From: Acidimicrobiaceae bacterium
Lineage (GTDB): Bacteria; Actinomycetota; Acidimicrobiia; Acidimicrobiales; Palsa-688
Length of the DNA stretch: 64,000 bases
Direction of reading: 5' to 3'
NCBI GenBank assembly: GCA_003166025.1
Contig: PMWT01000151.1
Span: 6,624 to 70,623, forward strand
Both the position numbers and the translations under genes were made by a program. How positions within the stretch are numbered: the stretch's first letter is position 1; every line of letters starts with the position of its first letter. This document shows positions 19,731-28,846 of this stretch, piece after piece. Below the pieces are notes generated by a model. It did not search any database and was not told where the DNA came from. It worked only from the letters and a program-made list of their open reading frames with translations.

Positions 19731-20318
19731 TTGAGCCGGTGGGGCTTACTGCTCGCCCCGGGAGCGTCTGCCGGCCGGGACCAACCTGGGCTGGTGGCCA
19801 TCGACGACGCGGTTGCCGCCCTCGGCGCGACAGTGCGCCGGATCGATTTTCCTTACCGGCTGGCGGGCCGGCGTGCTCCTGACCGACCGGATGTCCTCGT
19901 AGCCACCGTGGTAAGGGAGGCGAGGTCTCTGGCCGACGAGGCCGGCATTGCCCCGGGGCGGATTTTCGTGGGCGGAAGGTCCATGGGCGGGCGCATCTGC
20001 TCGATGGCCGTGGCGGCAGGGATGTCGGCCGCCGGCTTGGTGTTGGTTAGCTACCCTTTGCACCCCCCCGGCCGGCCCGACCGGCTGCGCACCGAGCACT
20101 TCGGGTCCCTCGACGTGCCGTGCCTGTTCGTGTCCGGTACGTCCGACGCTTTTGCCCCGCCGACGGAGCTGGAAGCGGCTCTGGCCGCCATTCCCGGGCC
20201 GGTAACGGTGCGATGGCTGGAGGGTGGGGACCATGGGCTCCGTCGCCGTGACGGCGAGGCGGCCGAGGCTGTGGCGTCCTGGTTGGCGGGGCAACCTCTG
20301 ACCAGCTCGGCGCCCTGA
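19731..20318 (+). CDS. Small alpha/beta hydrolase (KANL3/Tex30-like)
   Basis: 195 residues. Nucleophile elbow GGRSMGGR, acid in SGTSDAF, and histidine in EGGDHGLRR give a complete Ser-Asp-His triad. An early LLAPGASAGRDQPGL loop would form the oxyanion hole. Similar to the dienelactone hydrolase/Tex30-type proteins with no fixed substrate. TTG start 3 bases after the stop of the zinc-ribbon gene, so probably the last gene of that operon. Convergent with the M20 peptidase gene, 31 bases apart, with no clear terminator between. Confidence 0.85.
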   Translation: MSRWGLLLAPGASAGRDQPGLVAIDDAVAALGATVRRIDFPYRLAGRRAPDRPDVLVATVVREARSLADEAGIAPGRIFVGGRSMGGRICSMAVAAGMSAAGLVLVSYPLHPPGRPDRLRTEHFGSLDVPCLFVSGTSDAFAPPTELEAALAAIPGPVTVRWLEGGDHGLRRRDGEAAEAVASWLAGQPLTSSAP

Positions 20319-20349
20319 CGGGCCGGTCGAAAATGCTCTGTCGAAGGTA

Positions 20350-21531
20350 TTAAGTGGAGGGCTGAGCGGGCTCGGCGCCGAAGGAGCGGTAGAGGTCGGC
20401 GTAGGCGGCGGTGGCCTCCACGAGCTGGCTGACGGCGGCCCACTCGTCAATCCCGTGAGCCTGAGCTATGTCGCCAGGGCCGCAGACCACGGCGGGGATG
20501 CCGCCCTGGTTGCGGACGAACCGGGCGTCCGTGGTGAACGACATCCCGATGGTGGGCGTGGGGCGGCCGGTCACGCCGGTTACGCACTGCCTGACCAGCG
20601 TCGCGAAGGGGTGGTCGGCGCTCATCTCGCTGCCCTCGCCGTAATCATGGACCACGATGTCGTACTGGCCCGCGCCCAATCCGAGGCTGTCAATGCGTTG
20701 GCGCAACCCGTCGACGGCCTCGTCGAGGCTTATCCCGGGAAGTAGCCGGCGGTCAAAACCGAGGCGGGCTTGCTCGGCGACGACGTTGAAGGCGCTGCCA
20801 CCCTGAAAGGTGCCTACATTGGCCGTCGGCTGGCCCAGGAGAGGATGGTCCGGGCCGCCGAAATCGGCCGCGTGCAGGGCGAGAGCAATCTGAGCACCGA
20901 TCTCGACGGCAGAGACGCCTTCCCGGGGCCGGCTGCCGTGCGCCGGCTGACCCTTGATGAGGATCTCCCCCTGCAAGAGCCCCCGCTCGGCCACGCAGAC
21001 GGCGAGAGAGGTGGGTTCGGGGACCAGGCAGGCGTCGCCCTGGATGAGCCCTGACTCAAGCAGGACGCGGGTGCCGAGCGCCCCGCCCCGTTCCTCGTCG
21101 GCCACGAACTGGAACACGATGTCGCAGGCCGGCTCATGGCCCGCGGCCTTGAGGGTGGCCAGCGCGCAAATGGCCGCCGCCAGCCCCCCTTTCATGTCGG
21201 CGCTGCCCCGCCCGTAGAGCCGACCGTCGACCACCGAGGGCCGGAACGGGTCGGAGGACCAGCGCTCGGGCACGGCCGGCACCACGTCGGTATGGCCGTT
21301 GACGATCAGGGTAGGACGGGCCCCGCGGTCCCCCCCGTCGGGCAGCCGGGCTACGAGGGACAGCCGCCCCGGGGCGGGCTCGACCTCCGTCCAGGACGGC
21401 TTCCAGGGGGCCAGGGCGCCCCGCAGGACAGCAGCAACGGCCGCCTCGTTGCCCGGGGGGTTGGGGGTGCCCACCGCGATCAGGGCGCGGGCCAGGTCGA
21501 TGAGCCGCTCGACGTCGACATGTTCCTGCAC
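20350..21531 (-). CDS. M20 family metallopeptidase (ArgE/DapE-like)
   Basis: 393 residues. Zinc ligands and catalytic residues are in NGHTDVVP, RGSADMKGG and ADEERGG, with a dimerisation lid from about residue 180 (GQPAHGSRPREG) and a final CGPGDIAQAHGIDEW histidine motif. The family cleaves N-acyl amino acids, e.g. acetylornithine or succinyl-diaminopimelate. The substrate cannot be set from sequence alone, and no lysine or arginine genes adjoin it. GTG start at 21531 with a -10 hexamer 7 bases upstream and no ribosome site. Confidence 0.9.
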   Translation of the reverse strand: MQEHVDVERLIDLARALIAVGTPNPPGNEAAVAAVLRGALAPWKPSWTEVEPAPGRLSLVARLPDGGDRGARPTLIVNGHTDVVPAVPERWSSDPFRPSVVDGRLYGRGSADMKGGLAAAICALATLKAAGHEPACDIVFQFVADEERGGALGTRVLLESGLIQGDACLVPEPTSLAVCVAERGLLQGEILIKGQPAHGSRPREGVSAVEIGAQIALALHAADFGGPDHPLLGQPTANVGTFQGGSAFNVVAEQARLGFDRRLLPGISLDEAVDGLRQRIDSLGLGAGQYDIVVHDYGEGSEMSADHPFATLVRQCVTGVTGRPTPTIGMSFTTDARFVRNQGGIPAVVCGPGDIAQAHGIDEWAAVSQLVEATAAYADLYRSFGAEPAQPST

Positions 21532-21538
21532 CCAACCG

Positions 21539-21544
21539 AGACTA
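21539..21544 (-). promoter_or_regulatory. -10 element of the M20 peptidase gene
   Basis: TAGTCT on the minus strand, ending 7 bases before GTG 21531. Leaderless arrangement. Confidence 0.55.
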
Positions 21545-21634
21545 GGCCGAACTTACGGCGGTTGGACTAAGGGCTGGCTGCGCCGCTTAGGTGCGGGGAA
21601 GACGTCGAACGGGCCGAGCTCTACCCGGTGTTGT

Positions 21635-22390
21635 TCATTCGCGGCGAAGGGCGGAGGCGGCGGGAGTACGTGCAGCCACGACCGCAGGAAGACCGGCCAG
21701 GGCCGTCCCGGCGACCAGCAGCGCGAACAGCCCCCCGGCCAGGCCCGCCAGCGGCACTACCGTCACTGGTACGACGCCGATCGACGACGCGAAGCCGTTC
21801 CAGGCCCAACGGCCCGTGGCCGCCCCAAGCGGCAAGCCGACCACAACGGCGATCACCAAGAGCGTGACTGTCTGCCAGGCCACGACGCTCGTCGTCTGCC
21901 GCCGGGTGAGGCCTAAGGACTTGAGAACGGCCAGTTCGCGGCGTCGCCGGTGGGCGCTCGCGGTCACGGCGGCGCCCAATGAGATGAGCACGGCGACGCC
22001 CAGCACCACCGCCAGGGCCACAGGCTGCCCGCTCATCTGCCCGGCGTTGACGACGGCAGCCCCGAGCACCCGCTGGACCTGGTAGATCGCTCCTGGTTCG
22101 TTGCCGGGGTGAGCGGCCACGATCCTGTTCACGAGAGGGCCGGCCGGGAGGCCCGGGCCGAGGTCGATCGCCAATGTGGACGGAAGAGCGGAAAAGGCCT
22201 CGGCGGCGTTGGGGTTGACCGCGCTGAGGTTTTCGATGCCCAGCAGCGTGCTCTCCGGGAGCATCGCACCCCGGCCGAGCGACACGTGGTCGGACAACGT
22301 CACCCCGATGGACGGCAAGGTGACGACCCCTACGATGGTCAGCCGACGGGCGGTCGCCCCCGTTCCCACGAGGACGCTGTCTCCGACGGT
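21635..22390 (-). pseudogene. ABC transporter permease remnant (FtsX/MacB type), 5'-truncated
   Basis: The translated frame is the last 250 or so residues of an FtsX-domain permease: a periplasmic end (TVGDSVLVGTGATARRLTIV), then three membrane spans with the typical RRRRELAVLKSLGLTRRQT cytoplasmic loop and a final PAVVAARTPAASALRRE. Complete proteins of this type have 400-850 residues and four to ten spans. The open frame begins at the glgP stop codon and is in the same frame as glgP, so the 5' part has been lost at that junction. GTG 22369 could still start a 244-residue product. No partner ATPase is near. Confidence 0.75.
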
Positions 22391-24934
22391 TCAGGAGCCG
22401 GCCCAAGCCACGCAGCCCATCTCCAGGGGTACGGGGAGATCGGGGTGGGCGGGCACGACACGGACGGTGAAGCCGTGGCGTCCGGCGACGTCGCAGACGA
22501 AGCTGCCCCGCCAAAGGGTGGTGCCGGGGTTGGTCCCGGGCCCTTCCATCTCCATGGGGACGGTCTGCCAGTCCTCGATCTCGTCGGGGCCCCGCACCGG
22601 GCCGTGGAGCAGTTCGACAGCCACCTCCGTCGGCTTCAGGTCGCCCAGGGAAACCTCGGCAGTGGCCTGCCTGGTGGCGCCCAGGTCGGTCACCAGCGCC
22701 GCCGAGTCGACGTCGACGGAGACGACCGCGACCTTGTCCCACACCCCGACCAGGTTGGCCTTCCACGCCGCCAGGACCTTGGCCCGGGCGAAGTTGTTGG
22801 CGGTGAGGACGTCGGCCCGCTTGGCCATGGGCTCGTACATTTGCCTGGTGTAGTCCCGCACCATTCGCGACGCTTGGACACGGGGCCCGAGAGAACTGAG
22901 CGAGTCCTTGATACGGGCCACCCATTGGCGGGGGAAGCGGTCCCCGCCACGGTCGTAATAGAGCGGGACGACCTGGCGCTCCAAGATTTCGAAGAGGCTG
23001 TTGGCCTCGACCTCATCGCGCCGCTGCAGGTCGGTGTACGTCTCGGCCGAGGCGATCTGCCAGCCGTTCTTGCCGTCGAACATCTCGTCCCACCAGCCAT
23101 CGAGCACCGACAGGTTGAGAGCACCGTTGAGGGCTGCCTTCTGGCCGCTGGTACCGCTGGCCTCCATTGGCCGGCGGGGGTTGTTGAGCCAGACGTCGCT
23201 GCCCTGGAGCAGGGTCCGGGCCACGGCGATGTCGTAGTCCTCGACGAAGGCGATCCGGTGGCGGACCTCCGGGCCCCGAGCGAACTGGACCAAATGGCGG
23301 ATCATTTCCTTGCCCAGGTCGTCAGCCGGGTGGGCCTTACCGGCGAATATGAACTGGACGGGCCGTTTGGGGTCGAGGAGCAGCGCCTTCAGCCGGTCGG
23401 GCTGGGAAAGCAGGAGCGTAGCCCGCTTGTAGGAGGCGAACCGGCGGGCGAAACCGATGGTGAGGAGGGTCGGGTCCAGGGCCTCGTCCGCCCAGGCGGC
23501 GTCGACAGGGGACGCGCCCTTTTCCACGAGCGACGACTTCAATTGTGAGCGGACAAAACCGATCAGGGCCTCTTTACCCTGTTCGCGCGCCCTCCACAGC
23601 TCGTCGTCCCGGGCCTCGCCGATACGCGCCCAGTCCGCCGGGCCGGCATCCTCCCATGACGGGTTGATGTACTTGCTGAACAGGTCGTTCATGGCCGATG
23701 AGACCCACGTCCGCCCATGGACGCCGTTGGTTACCGATCCGATGGGCACCTCGTCTACCGGCACCGCCCGGTAAAGCTGCTGGAACATGAGGCGGCTTGT
23801 CTTGCCATGCAGCTTGGAGACCCCGTTGGCCATGCTGGCCAGGCGCAGGCCCATAACGGCCATGTTGAACGGGGCCGACGCAGGCTCGCCCGGGGCGTGG
23901 CCGAGCGCCATCAGGTCGGTGATGTCCACACCGCATTCGTCCGCCCACCCGGAGAAGTACTTCTCCATCAGGTCGGCTGGGAACCTGTCGATCCCGGCCG
24001 GCACGGGGGTGTGCGTGGTGAAGATCGTCCCCGCCCGGGCCGCCTCCACCGCCTCGGTGAAGGACAGGCCCTTCTGGGTGACCAGTTGGCGGATGCGCTC
24101 GAGGCCCAGGAACCCGGCGTGGCCCTCGTTGGAATGGAAGATCTGGGGCTGCTCGTCCAGTGCCTCGAGGGCGCGCACCCCGCCGATGCCGAGCAGGATT
24201 TCCTGGCGGAGGCGGTGCTCAGTGCCGCCGCCGTAAAGCCGGTCGGTGACTTCACGCAGGTCATCGGTGTTATCGTCGATGTTGGCGTCCAGAAGGTACA
24301 ACTTCACCCGGCCGACGTACGCCACCCAGATGCGGGCCGTCAGGACCTGCCCGCCGAGGTCGACGGTGACCCGGGTGCCTTCGACCGGGGCCAAGGCCAT
24401 GGCATGGGGGTCCATGCCCGGGTAGCGCTCCTCCTGCCACCCGTCGGCGTTGAGGCGCTGGCGGAAGTAACCTTCCCGGTAGAGAAGGCCGACGCCGACC
24501 ATCGGGACCCCGAGGCTGCTGGCGGCCTTTAGGTGGTCCCCGGCCAGTATCCCGAGGCCCCCCGAGTACTGCGGGAGAGCCTCGGCGATGCCGAACTCGG
24601 GGGAGAAGTATGCCACCTTGACCAGGGCCGAGCGCCCACGGTTCTGGAACCAGCGGTGGACGTTCATGTAGCGGCGCAGGTCGGCATGTATCTCGCCCAG
24701 GAACGACATGAAGGCATTGTCCTTGGACAGGGCCTCGAGGCGTTCCCGGGCCACCAGGGACAGGACCCTGACCGGGTCGTGCTGGGTACGTTCCCACAGG
24801 TTGGGGTCGACCCAGCGAAAAACGTCGCGGGTACGTTCGTCCCACGACCACCTCAGGTTGAAGGCCAGCTCCTGCAGGGGGGCCAATGGTTCGGGGAGCC
24901 TGGCCCTGACGGTGAAGCTTCTGTACGCTTTCAT
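22391..24934 (-). CDS. glgP: Alpha-glucan phosphorylase (GT35)
   Basis: 847 residues. Releases glucose-1-phosphate from glycogen-like alpha-1,4-glucan. N-terminal DUF3417 domain (LQELAFNLRWSWDERTRDVFR) followed by the phosphorylase core. The PLP lysine is in MEASGTSGQKAALNG. The C-terminal beta domain (GRHGFTVRVVPAHPDLPVP) is that of the short actinobacterial/thermophile type. ATG 24934 is chosen over GTG 24952 because a -10 element ends 8 bases before it. Divergent from glgE, so breakdown and synthesis of glucan share one 48-base intergenic region. Confidence 0.95.
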   Translation of the reverse strand: MKAYRSFTVRARLPEPLAPLQELAFNLRWSWDERTRDVFRWVDPNLWERTQHDPVRVLSLVARERLEALSKDNAFMSFLGEIHADLRRYMNVHRWFQNRGRSALVKVAYFSPEFGIAEALPQYSGGLGILAGDHLKAASSLGVPMVGVGLLYREGYFRQRLNADGWQEERYPGMDPHAMALAPVEGTRVTVDLGGQVLTARIWVAYVGRVKLYLLDANIDDNTDDLREVTDRLYGGGTEHRLRQEILLGIGGVRALEALDEQPQIFHSNEGHAGFLGLERIRQLVTQKGLSFTEAVEAARAGTIFTTHTPVPAGIDRFPADLMEKYFSGWADECGVDITDLMALGHAPGEPASAPFNMAVMGLRLASMANGVSKLHGKTSRLMFQQLYRAVPVDEVPIGSVTNGVHGRTWVSSAMNDLFSKYINPSWEDAGPADWARIGEARDDELWRAREQGKEALIGFVRSQLKSSLVEKGASPVDAAWADEALDPTLLTIGFARRFASYKRATLLLSQPDRLKALLLDPKRPVQFIFAGKAHPADDLGKEMIRHLVQFARGPEVRHRIAFVEDYDIAVARTLLQGSDVWLNNPRRPMEASGTSGQKAALNGALNLSVLDGWWDEMFDGKNGWQIASAETYTDLQRRDEVEANSLFEILERQVVPLYYDRGGDRFPRQWVARIKDSLSSLGPRVQASRMVRDYTRQMYEPMAKRADVLTANNFARAKVLAAWKANLVGVWDKVAVVSVDVDSAALVTDLGATRQATAEVSLGDLKPTEVAVELLHGPVRGPDEIEDWQTVPMEMEGPGTNPGTTLWRGSFVCDVAGRHGFTVRVVPAHPDLPVPLEMGCVAWAGS

Positions 24935-24942
24935 CTCCGGCC

Positions 24943-24948
24943 AACGTA
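24943..24948 (-). promoter_or_regulatory. -10 element of glgP
   Basis: TACGTT on the minus strand, ending 8 bases before ATG 24934. Its -35 region would fall at about 24966-24972, on top of the glgE -10 element. Confidence 0.55.
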
Positions 24949-24968
24949 CCAAGACCAGCGGACCTCGT

Positions 24969-24974
24969 TAGGTT
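24969..24974 (+). promoter_or_regulatory. -10 element of the glgE operon
   Basis: TAGGTT, ending 8 bases before ATG 24983, with no ribosome site except a G-run. Its -35 region would overlap the glgP -10, so the two divergent promoters cannot easily be occupied at once. Confidence 0.55.
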
Positions 24975-24982
24975 GGGGGGCC

Positions 24983-27007
24983 ATGACCACCGAGGCTGCT
25001 CACCCCAGGACCGGTCGCCGGGCCCGGATGCCGTCCCGTACCGAGGCGCAAAAGCCGCAAGCGGTTTCGCCGAGTACGCTCCTCCACATCGTTGTGCAGG
25101 ACCTGCGCCCGTCGACTCCCCATGGCTACCCGGCGAAGGCCGTCGTGGGCGAGGCAGTACCGGTGCGGGTGAACATCTTCAAAGACGGCCATGACGTCCT
25201 CGCCGCGCGCGTCCTGTTGCGCAAGGACGGTGAAGTGGTCGATGCCTGCGCCCTTGTCCACACCGGCAACGACGAATGGTCGGGCACGGTACGGCCGGCC
25301 GAGATGGGCCTTCACGAACTGGTCGTGCAGGCCTGGACGGACCGTTACGCCACTTGGGCCCATCGGGCGGCGGTCAAATTGGCGGCGCGCCAGGATGTGC
25401 ACAACGAGATTGCGGAGGCCGTAGCCCTCCTGTCCGAATGGTGGGGCCCGGATGGGGAAGTGGGCGCCGACGGGCCGATCGCCCAGGCCCTGGCCGCATT
25501 GCGCGATGAAGCCCTCGACGACGCCGCTCGTATAAACCGTGCCCTGTCCGCACCCGTGGCCGAGGCTCTGGCGGGCGAAAAGTTTGCCACCGACTTGACT
25601 ATTGCGCCCCCCGGCTCCATCTGGGCCGATCGTCCCCTCGCCGCCGTCGGGGCCTGGTACGAGCTGTTCCCTCGCAGCTTCGGGGGCTTGCGGGGTGCGG
25701 CCGGGCAGGTCCCCCGGCTGGCCGGGCTGGGTTTTGACGTCCTGTACCTTCCGCCCGTCCACCCGATCGGCCACACTTTCCGCAAGGGAAGGGACAATTC
25801 CCTCACCGCCGGGCCAGGGGACCCCGGGAGCCCCTGGGCCATCGGGTCGGAGGAGGGAGGCCACACCGCCCTGCACCCTGACCTCGGCACGTTCGACGAC
25901 TTCGACCACCTGGTCCGGACAGCGGCCGCTCACGGCATGGAAGTGGCCCTGGACTACGCGCTCAACTGCACGCCGGACCATCCCTGGGTCAAGGAGCACC
26001 CCGAGTGGTTCTATCACCGCCCGGACGGTTCGATCGCCTATGCCGAGAACCCGCCGAAGAAGTACCAGGACATTTACCCGCTAAATTTTTGGCCGCGGTC
26101 CGAGACGGCCCGGTTGGCGCTCTGGGAAGCATGCAAGGGGATCATCGACTTCTGGGCCGACCGGGGCGTACGCGTTTTCAGGGTGGACAACCCCCATACC
26201 AAACCGTTCGCCTTCTGGGAATGGCTGGTGAGCGCGCTGCGCCGGGAGCGCCCTGACATCGTCCTGCTGGCCGAAGCCTTTACCCGCCCCAAAGTGATGG
26301 CCCGCCTGGCCGAGGTGGGCTTTTCCCAGGGATATACGTACTTCACCTGGCGGACCGTCCAGTACGGGCCCGAAGGTTTGCGTACCTACGTGGAAGAGCT
26401 CGCCCACGGCCCGCTGGCCGACTACATGAGGCCCAACTTCTGGCCCACCACACCCGACATCCTGTCGGGCCCGCTGCGGGGAGGCCCTCCCGGCGTTTTC
26501 GCCTTGCGCTTCGTCCTGGCCGCCACCTTGTCGCCGTCCTACGGCATCTACAGCGGGTACGAGTTGTGCGAGAACCTGCCTGCATCTGCGGACAACGAGG
26601 AGTACCTGGCCTCGGAGAAGTTCGAGCTGAAACAGAGGGACTTCTCCCAAGCCGGCCTGACCCCGCTCATAAAGGCGGTCAACGACGCCCGGCGTCGCCA
26701 CCGCGCCTTTGCCAATCTCCGCGGCGTGCGCTTCCATGCTTCGGACAACCCCGACATCATGGTCTACTCGAGGATCTCGGACGACGGCGGAGATGTTGTG
26801 GTGGTCGTCGTGACCCTCAACCCGTACGCGGTCGGGGAGGCTACCCTGCACCTCGACACGGAGGCCCTCGGGCTGGGCTCGGCGACTTCTTTCGAGGTGT
26901 ACGACGAGCTATCCGGGGAACGTTATATGTGGAGCGCCGGTCCTTATGTGAGGCTCGACCCCCTTTACCGTGTGGCCCATATCCTTCACGTGCGCAACCA
27001 GGTCTGA
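24983..27007 (+). CDS. glgE: Alpha-1,4-glucan:maltose-1-phosphate maltosyltransferase
   Basis: 674 residues. GH13_3 enzyme that adds maltosyl units from maltose-1-phosphate to alpha-1,4-glucan. Nucleophile D402 in [11 protein letters not shown] and acid/base E431 in [12 protein letters not shown] align with the Streptomyces GlgE pair (D394, E423). N-terminal domains (about 1-190) include the helical insertion involved in dimer contacts, and the [10 protein letters not shown] strand opens the barrel. The first 25 residues are a basic, disordered extension. First gene of glgE-treS-mak-glgB; treS starts 2 bases after its stop. Confidence 0.97.
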   Translation: MTTEAAHPRTGRRARMPSRTEAQKPQAVSPSTLLHIVVQDLRPSTPHGYPAKAVVGEAVPVRVNIFKDGHDVLAARVLLRKDGEVVDACALVHTGNDEWSGTVRPAEMGLHELVVQAWTDRYATWAHRAAVKLAARQDVHNEIAEAVALLSEWWGPDGEVGADGPIAQALAALRDEALDDAARINRALSAPVAEALAGEKFATDLTIAPPGSIWADRPLAAVGAWYELFPRSFGGLRGAAGQVPRLAGLGFDVLYLPPVHPIGHTFRKGRDNSLTAGPGDPGSPWAIGSEEGGHTALHPDLGTFDDFDHLVRTAAAHGMEVALDYALNCTPDHPWVKEHPEWFYHRPDGSIAYAENPPKKYQDIYPLNFWPRSETARLALWEACKGIIDFWADRGVRVFRVDNPHTKPFAFWEWLVSALRRERPDIVLLAEAFTRPKVMARLAEVGFSQGYTYFTWRTVQYGPEGLRTYVEELAHGPLADYMRPNFWPTTPDILSGPLRGGPPGVFALRFVLAATLSPSYGIYSGYELCENLPASADNEEYLASEKFELKQRDFSQAGLTPLIKAVNDARRRHRAFANLRGVRFHASDNPDIMVYSRISDDGGDVVVVVVTLNPYAVGEATLHLDTEALGLGSATSFEVYDELSGERYMWSAGPYVRLDPLYRVAHILHVRNQV

Positions 27008-27009
27008 AG

Positions 27010-28845
27010 ATGAGCATGCCCAGGCCCCCCGGAGGAGGGGTCGCGCCCGTCTCGGGCACAGCCAGCCAGGACGTCCGCTGGTACCAGCGGGCGGTTTTCT
27101 ACGAGGTCCTGGTACGCGGTTTCTACGATGCCAACAACGACGGGACGGGCGACATCCCGGGCCTCATGAACAAGTTGGACTACCTGCAGTGGCTGGGGGT
27201 CGATTGTCTCTGGCTGTTGCCCTTCTACCAGTCGCCCTTGCGGGACGGCGGTTACGACATATCGGACTACTGGACCGTGCTGCCCGAGTACGGGCAGGTG
27301 GCTGACGTGGCGCAGTTGGTCGATGACGCCCACCGTCGGGGGATCCGGGTCATCGCCGACCTGGTAATGAACCATACGAGCGACCAGCACCCATGGTTCC
27401 GGGAGTCCCGCCAGGACCGGACCAACCCCAAGGCCGATTGGTACGTCTGGAACGACGACGACCAGCGTTACGGGGAAGCTCGCATAATTTTCGTTGACAC
27501 CGAGAAGTCGAACTGGGAGTGGGACCCTCAGCGGGGCCAGTACTATTGGCACCGCTTCTTCTCGCATCAACCGGACCTCAATTTTGACAACCCCGAAGTC
27601 GCCGACACGATGCTGGACGTGGTCCGCTATTGGCTCGACATCGGCCTCGACGGTTTCCGCCTCGACGCCGTGCCGTACATGTTCGAACGCGACGGCACCG
27701 AGGGCGAGAACTTGCCCGAAACTCATGCCTACCTGAGGAGGCTGCGCAAGGAAGTCGACTCCCTTTACCCGGGTAAAGTCCTGCTGGCCGAGGCAAACCA
27801 ATGGCCTGAGGACGTCGTCGAGTACTTCGGCGGGGGCGAGGAATGCCACATGTGCTTCCACTTCCCTCTGATGCCCCGCATGTTCATGGCTGTCCGGCGC
27901 GAACAGCGTTTTCCCATAACCGAAATACTGGCCCGGACCCCGGCCATCCCCGACGGCTGCAGTTGGGGAATATTCCTGCGCAACCACGACGAGCTCACGC
28001 TGGAGATGGTGACCGACGAAGAGCGGGACTACATGTGGTCGGAGTACGCCAAGGACCCCCGCATGAAGCGCAACATCGGGATCGGGCGTCGCCTGGCCAC
28101 CTTGGTCGACAACGACCGGCGGGTGGCCGAGCTCCTGCACTCGTTGTTGTTCAGCCTGCCCGGGTCCCCCGTGCTCTATTACGGGGACGAGATCGGGATG
28201 GGGGACAATATCTATCTCGGCGACCGCGACGGTGTGCGGACACCTATGCAGTGGGCCCCCGACCGTAACGGAGGTTTTTCCCGGGCCGACTTCGCCCAGC
28301 TCTACCTCCCGCCCCTCATGGACCCGGTGTACGGCTATCAGGCCGTAAATGTCGAAGCCCAGATGCGCAACCCGAGCTCTCTTTTGCACTGGATGCGCAG
28401 CATGCTCGAGGTACGCCGGGCGCACCCGGTGTTCGGTACGGGGAGCATGGAAGTCGTCTCGACCGACAACCCTTCGGTCCTCGCCTACGTACGCTCCTCG
28501 GGCGCCCCGGTGCCCGCCCCGGGCGCCGGCCCGGCTGCTCCCGGTGCGCCCGCCGCTCCCGGTGCGCCCGCTGCTACCGAGGCGCCCGCCGCTCCCGGTG
28601 CGGCCGCTACGCCGGACCCGGGGGCGGCCCACGGCGACTGCGTGCTGTGCGTGAGCAACCTCTCACGTTTCGCCCAGCCCGCCCAGCTCCCCCTCCAGCG
28701 GTGGGAGGGCCTGACCCCGGTGGAGCTTCTCGGCCGCATCCCTTTCCCCCCTATAGGCGAGCTGCCTTATTTCATAACGCTCCCGCCTTACGGCTTCTAC
28801 TGGTTCGGGTTGGTCGACCGTCACCCGAGCCCGACTGGAGGTTGA
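27010..28845 (+). CDS. treS: Trehalose synthase (maltose/trehalose isomerase)
   Basis: 611 residues. GH13_16 enzyme that interconverts trehalose and maltose. Motifs: [32 protein letters not shown], nucleophile D219 in [10 protein letters not shown], acid E261 in LLAEANQWP, and D327 in LRNHDELT. The C-terminal beta domain carries an Ala/Pro-rich insertion at about residues 498-540, which I do not recall from typical TreS. No fused kinase domain: maltokinase is the separate next gene. ATG 27010, 2 bases after the glgE stop. The stop region contains GGAGGT serving mak. Confidence 0.96.
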   Translation: MSMPRPPGGGVAPVSGTASQDVRWYQRAVFYEVLVRGFYDANNDGTGDIPGLMNKLDYLQWLGVDCLWLLPFYQSPLRDGGYDISDYWTVLPEYGQVADVAQLVDDAHRRGIRVIADLVMNHTSDQHPWFRESRQDRTNPKADWYVWNDDDQRYGEARIIFVDTEKSNWEWDPQRGQYYWHRFFSHQPDLNFDNPEVADTMLDVVRYWLDIGLDGFRLDAVPYMFERDGTEGENLPETHAYLRRLRKEVDSLYPGKVLLAEANQWPEDVVEYFGGGEECHMCFHFPLMPRMFMAVRREQRFPITEILARTPAIPDGCSWGIFLRNHDELTLEMVTDEERDYMWSEYAKDPRMKRNIGIGRRLATLVDNDRRVAELLHSLLFSLPGSPVLYYGDEIGMGDNIYLGDRDGVRTPMQWAPDRNGGFSRADFAQLYLPPLMDPVYGYQAVNVEAQMRNPSSLLHWMRSMLEVRRAHPVFGTGSMEVVSTDNPSVLAYVRSSGAPVPAPGAGPAAPGAPAAPGAPAATEAPAAPGAAATPDPGAAHGDCVLCVSNLSRFAQPAQLPLQRWEGLTPVELLGRIPFPPIGELPYFITLPPYGFYWFGLVDRHPSPTGG

Positions 28846-28846
28846 C

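Noticed and set aside
24952-24952. GTG 24952 as the glgP start
   Set aside because: ATG 24934 lies 8 bases after a -10 hexamer and begins the conserved sequence; the upstream start would place the -10 inside the gene.
26986-28632. Minus-strand open frame of 548 codons opposite treS
   Set aside because: Antisense to a full-length TreS; no recognisable domain.
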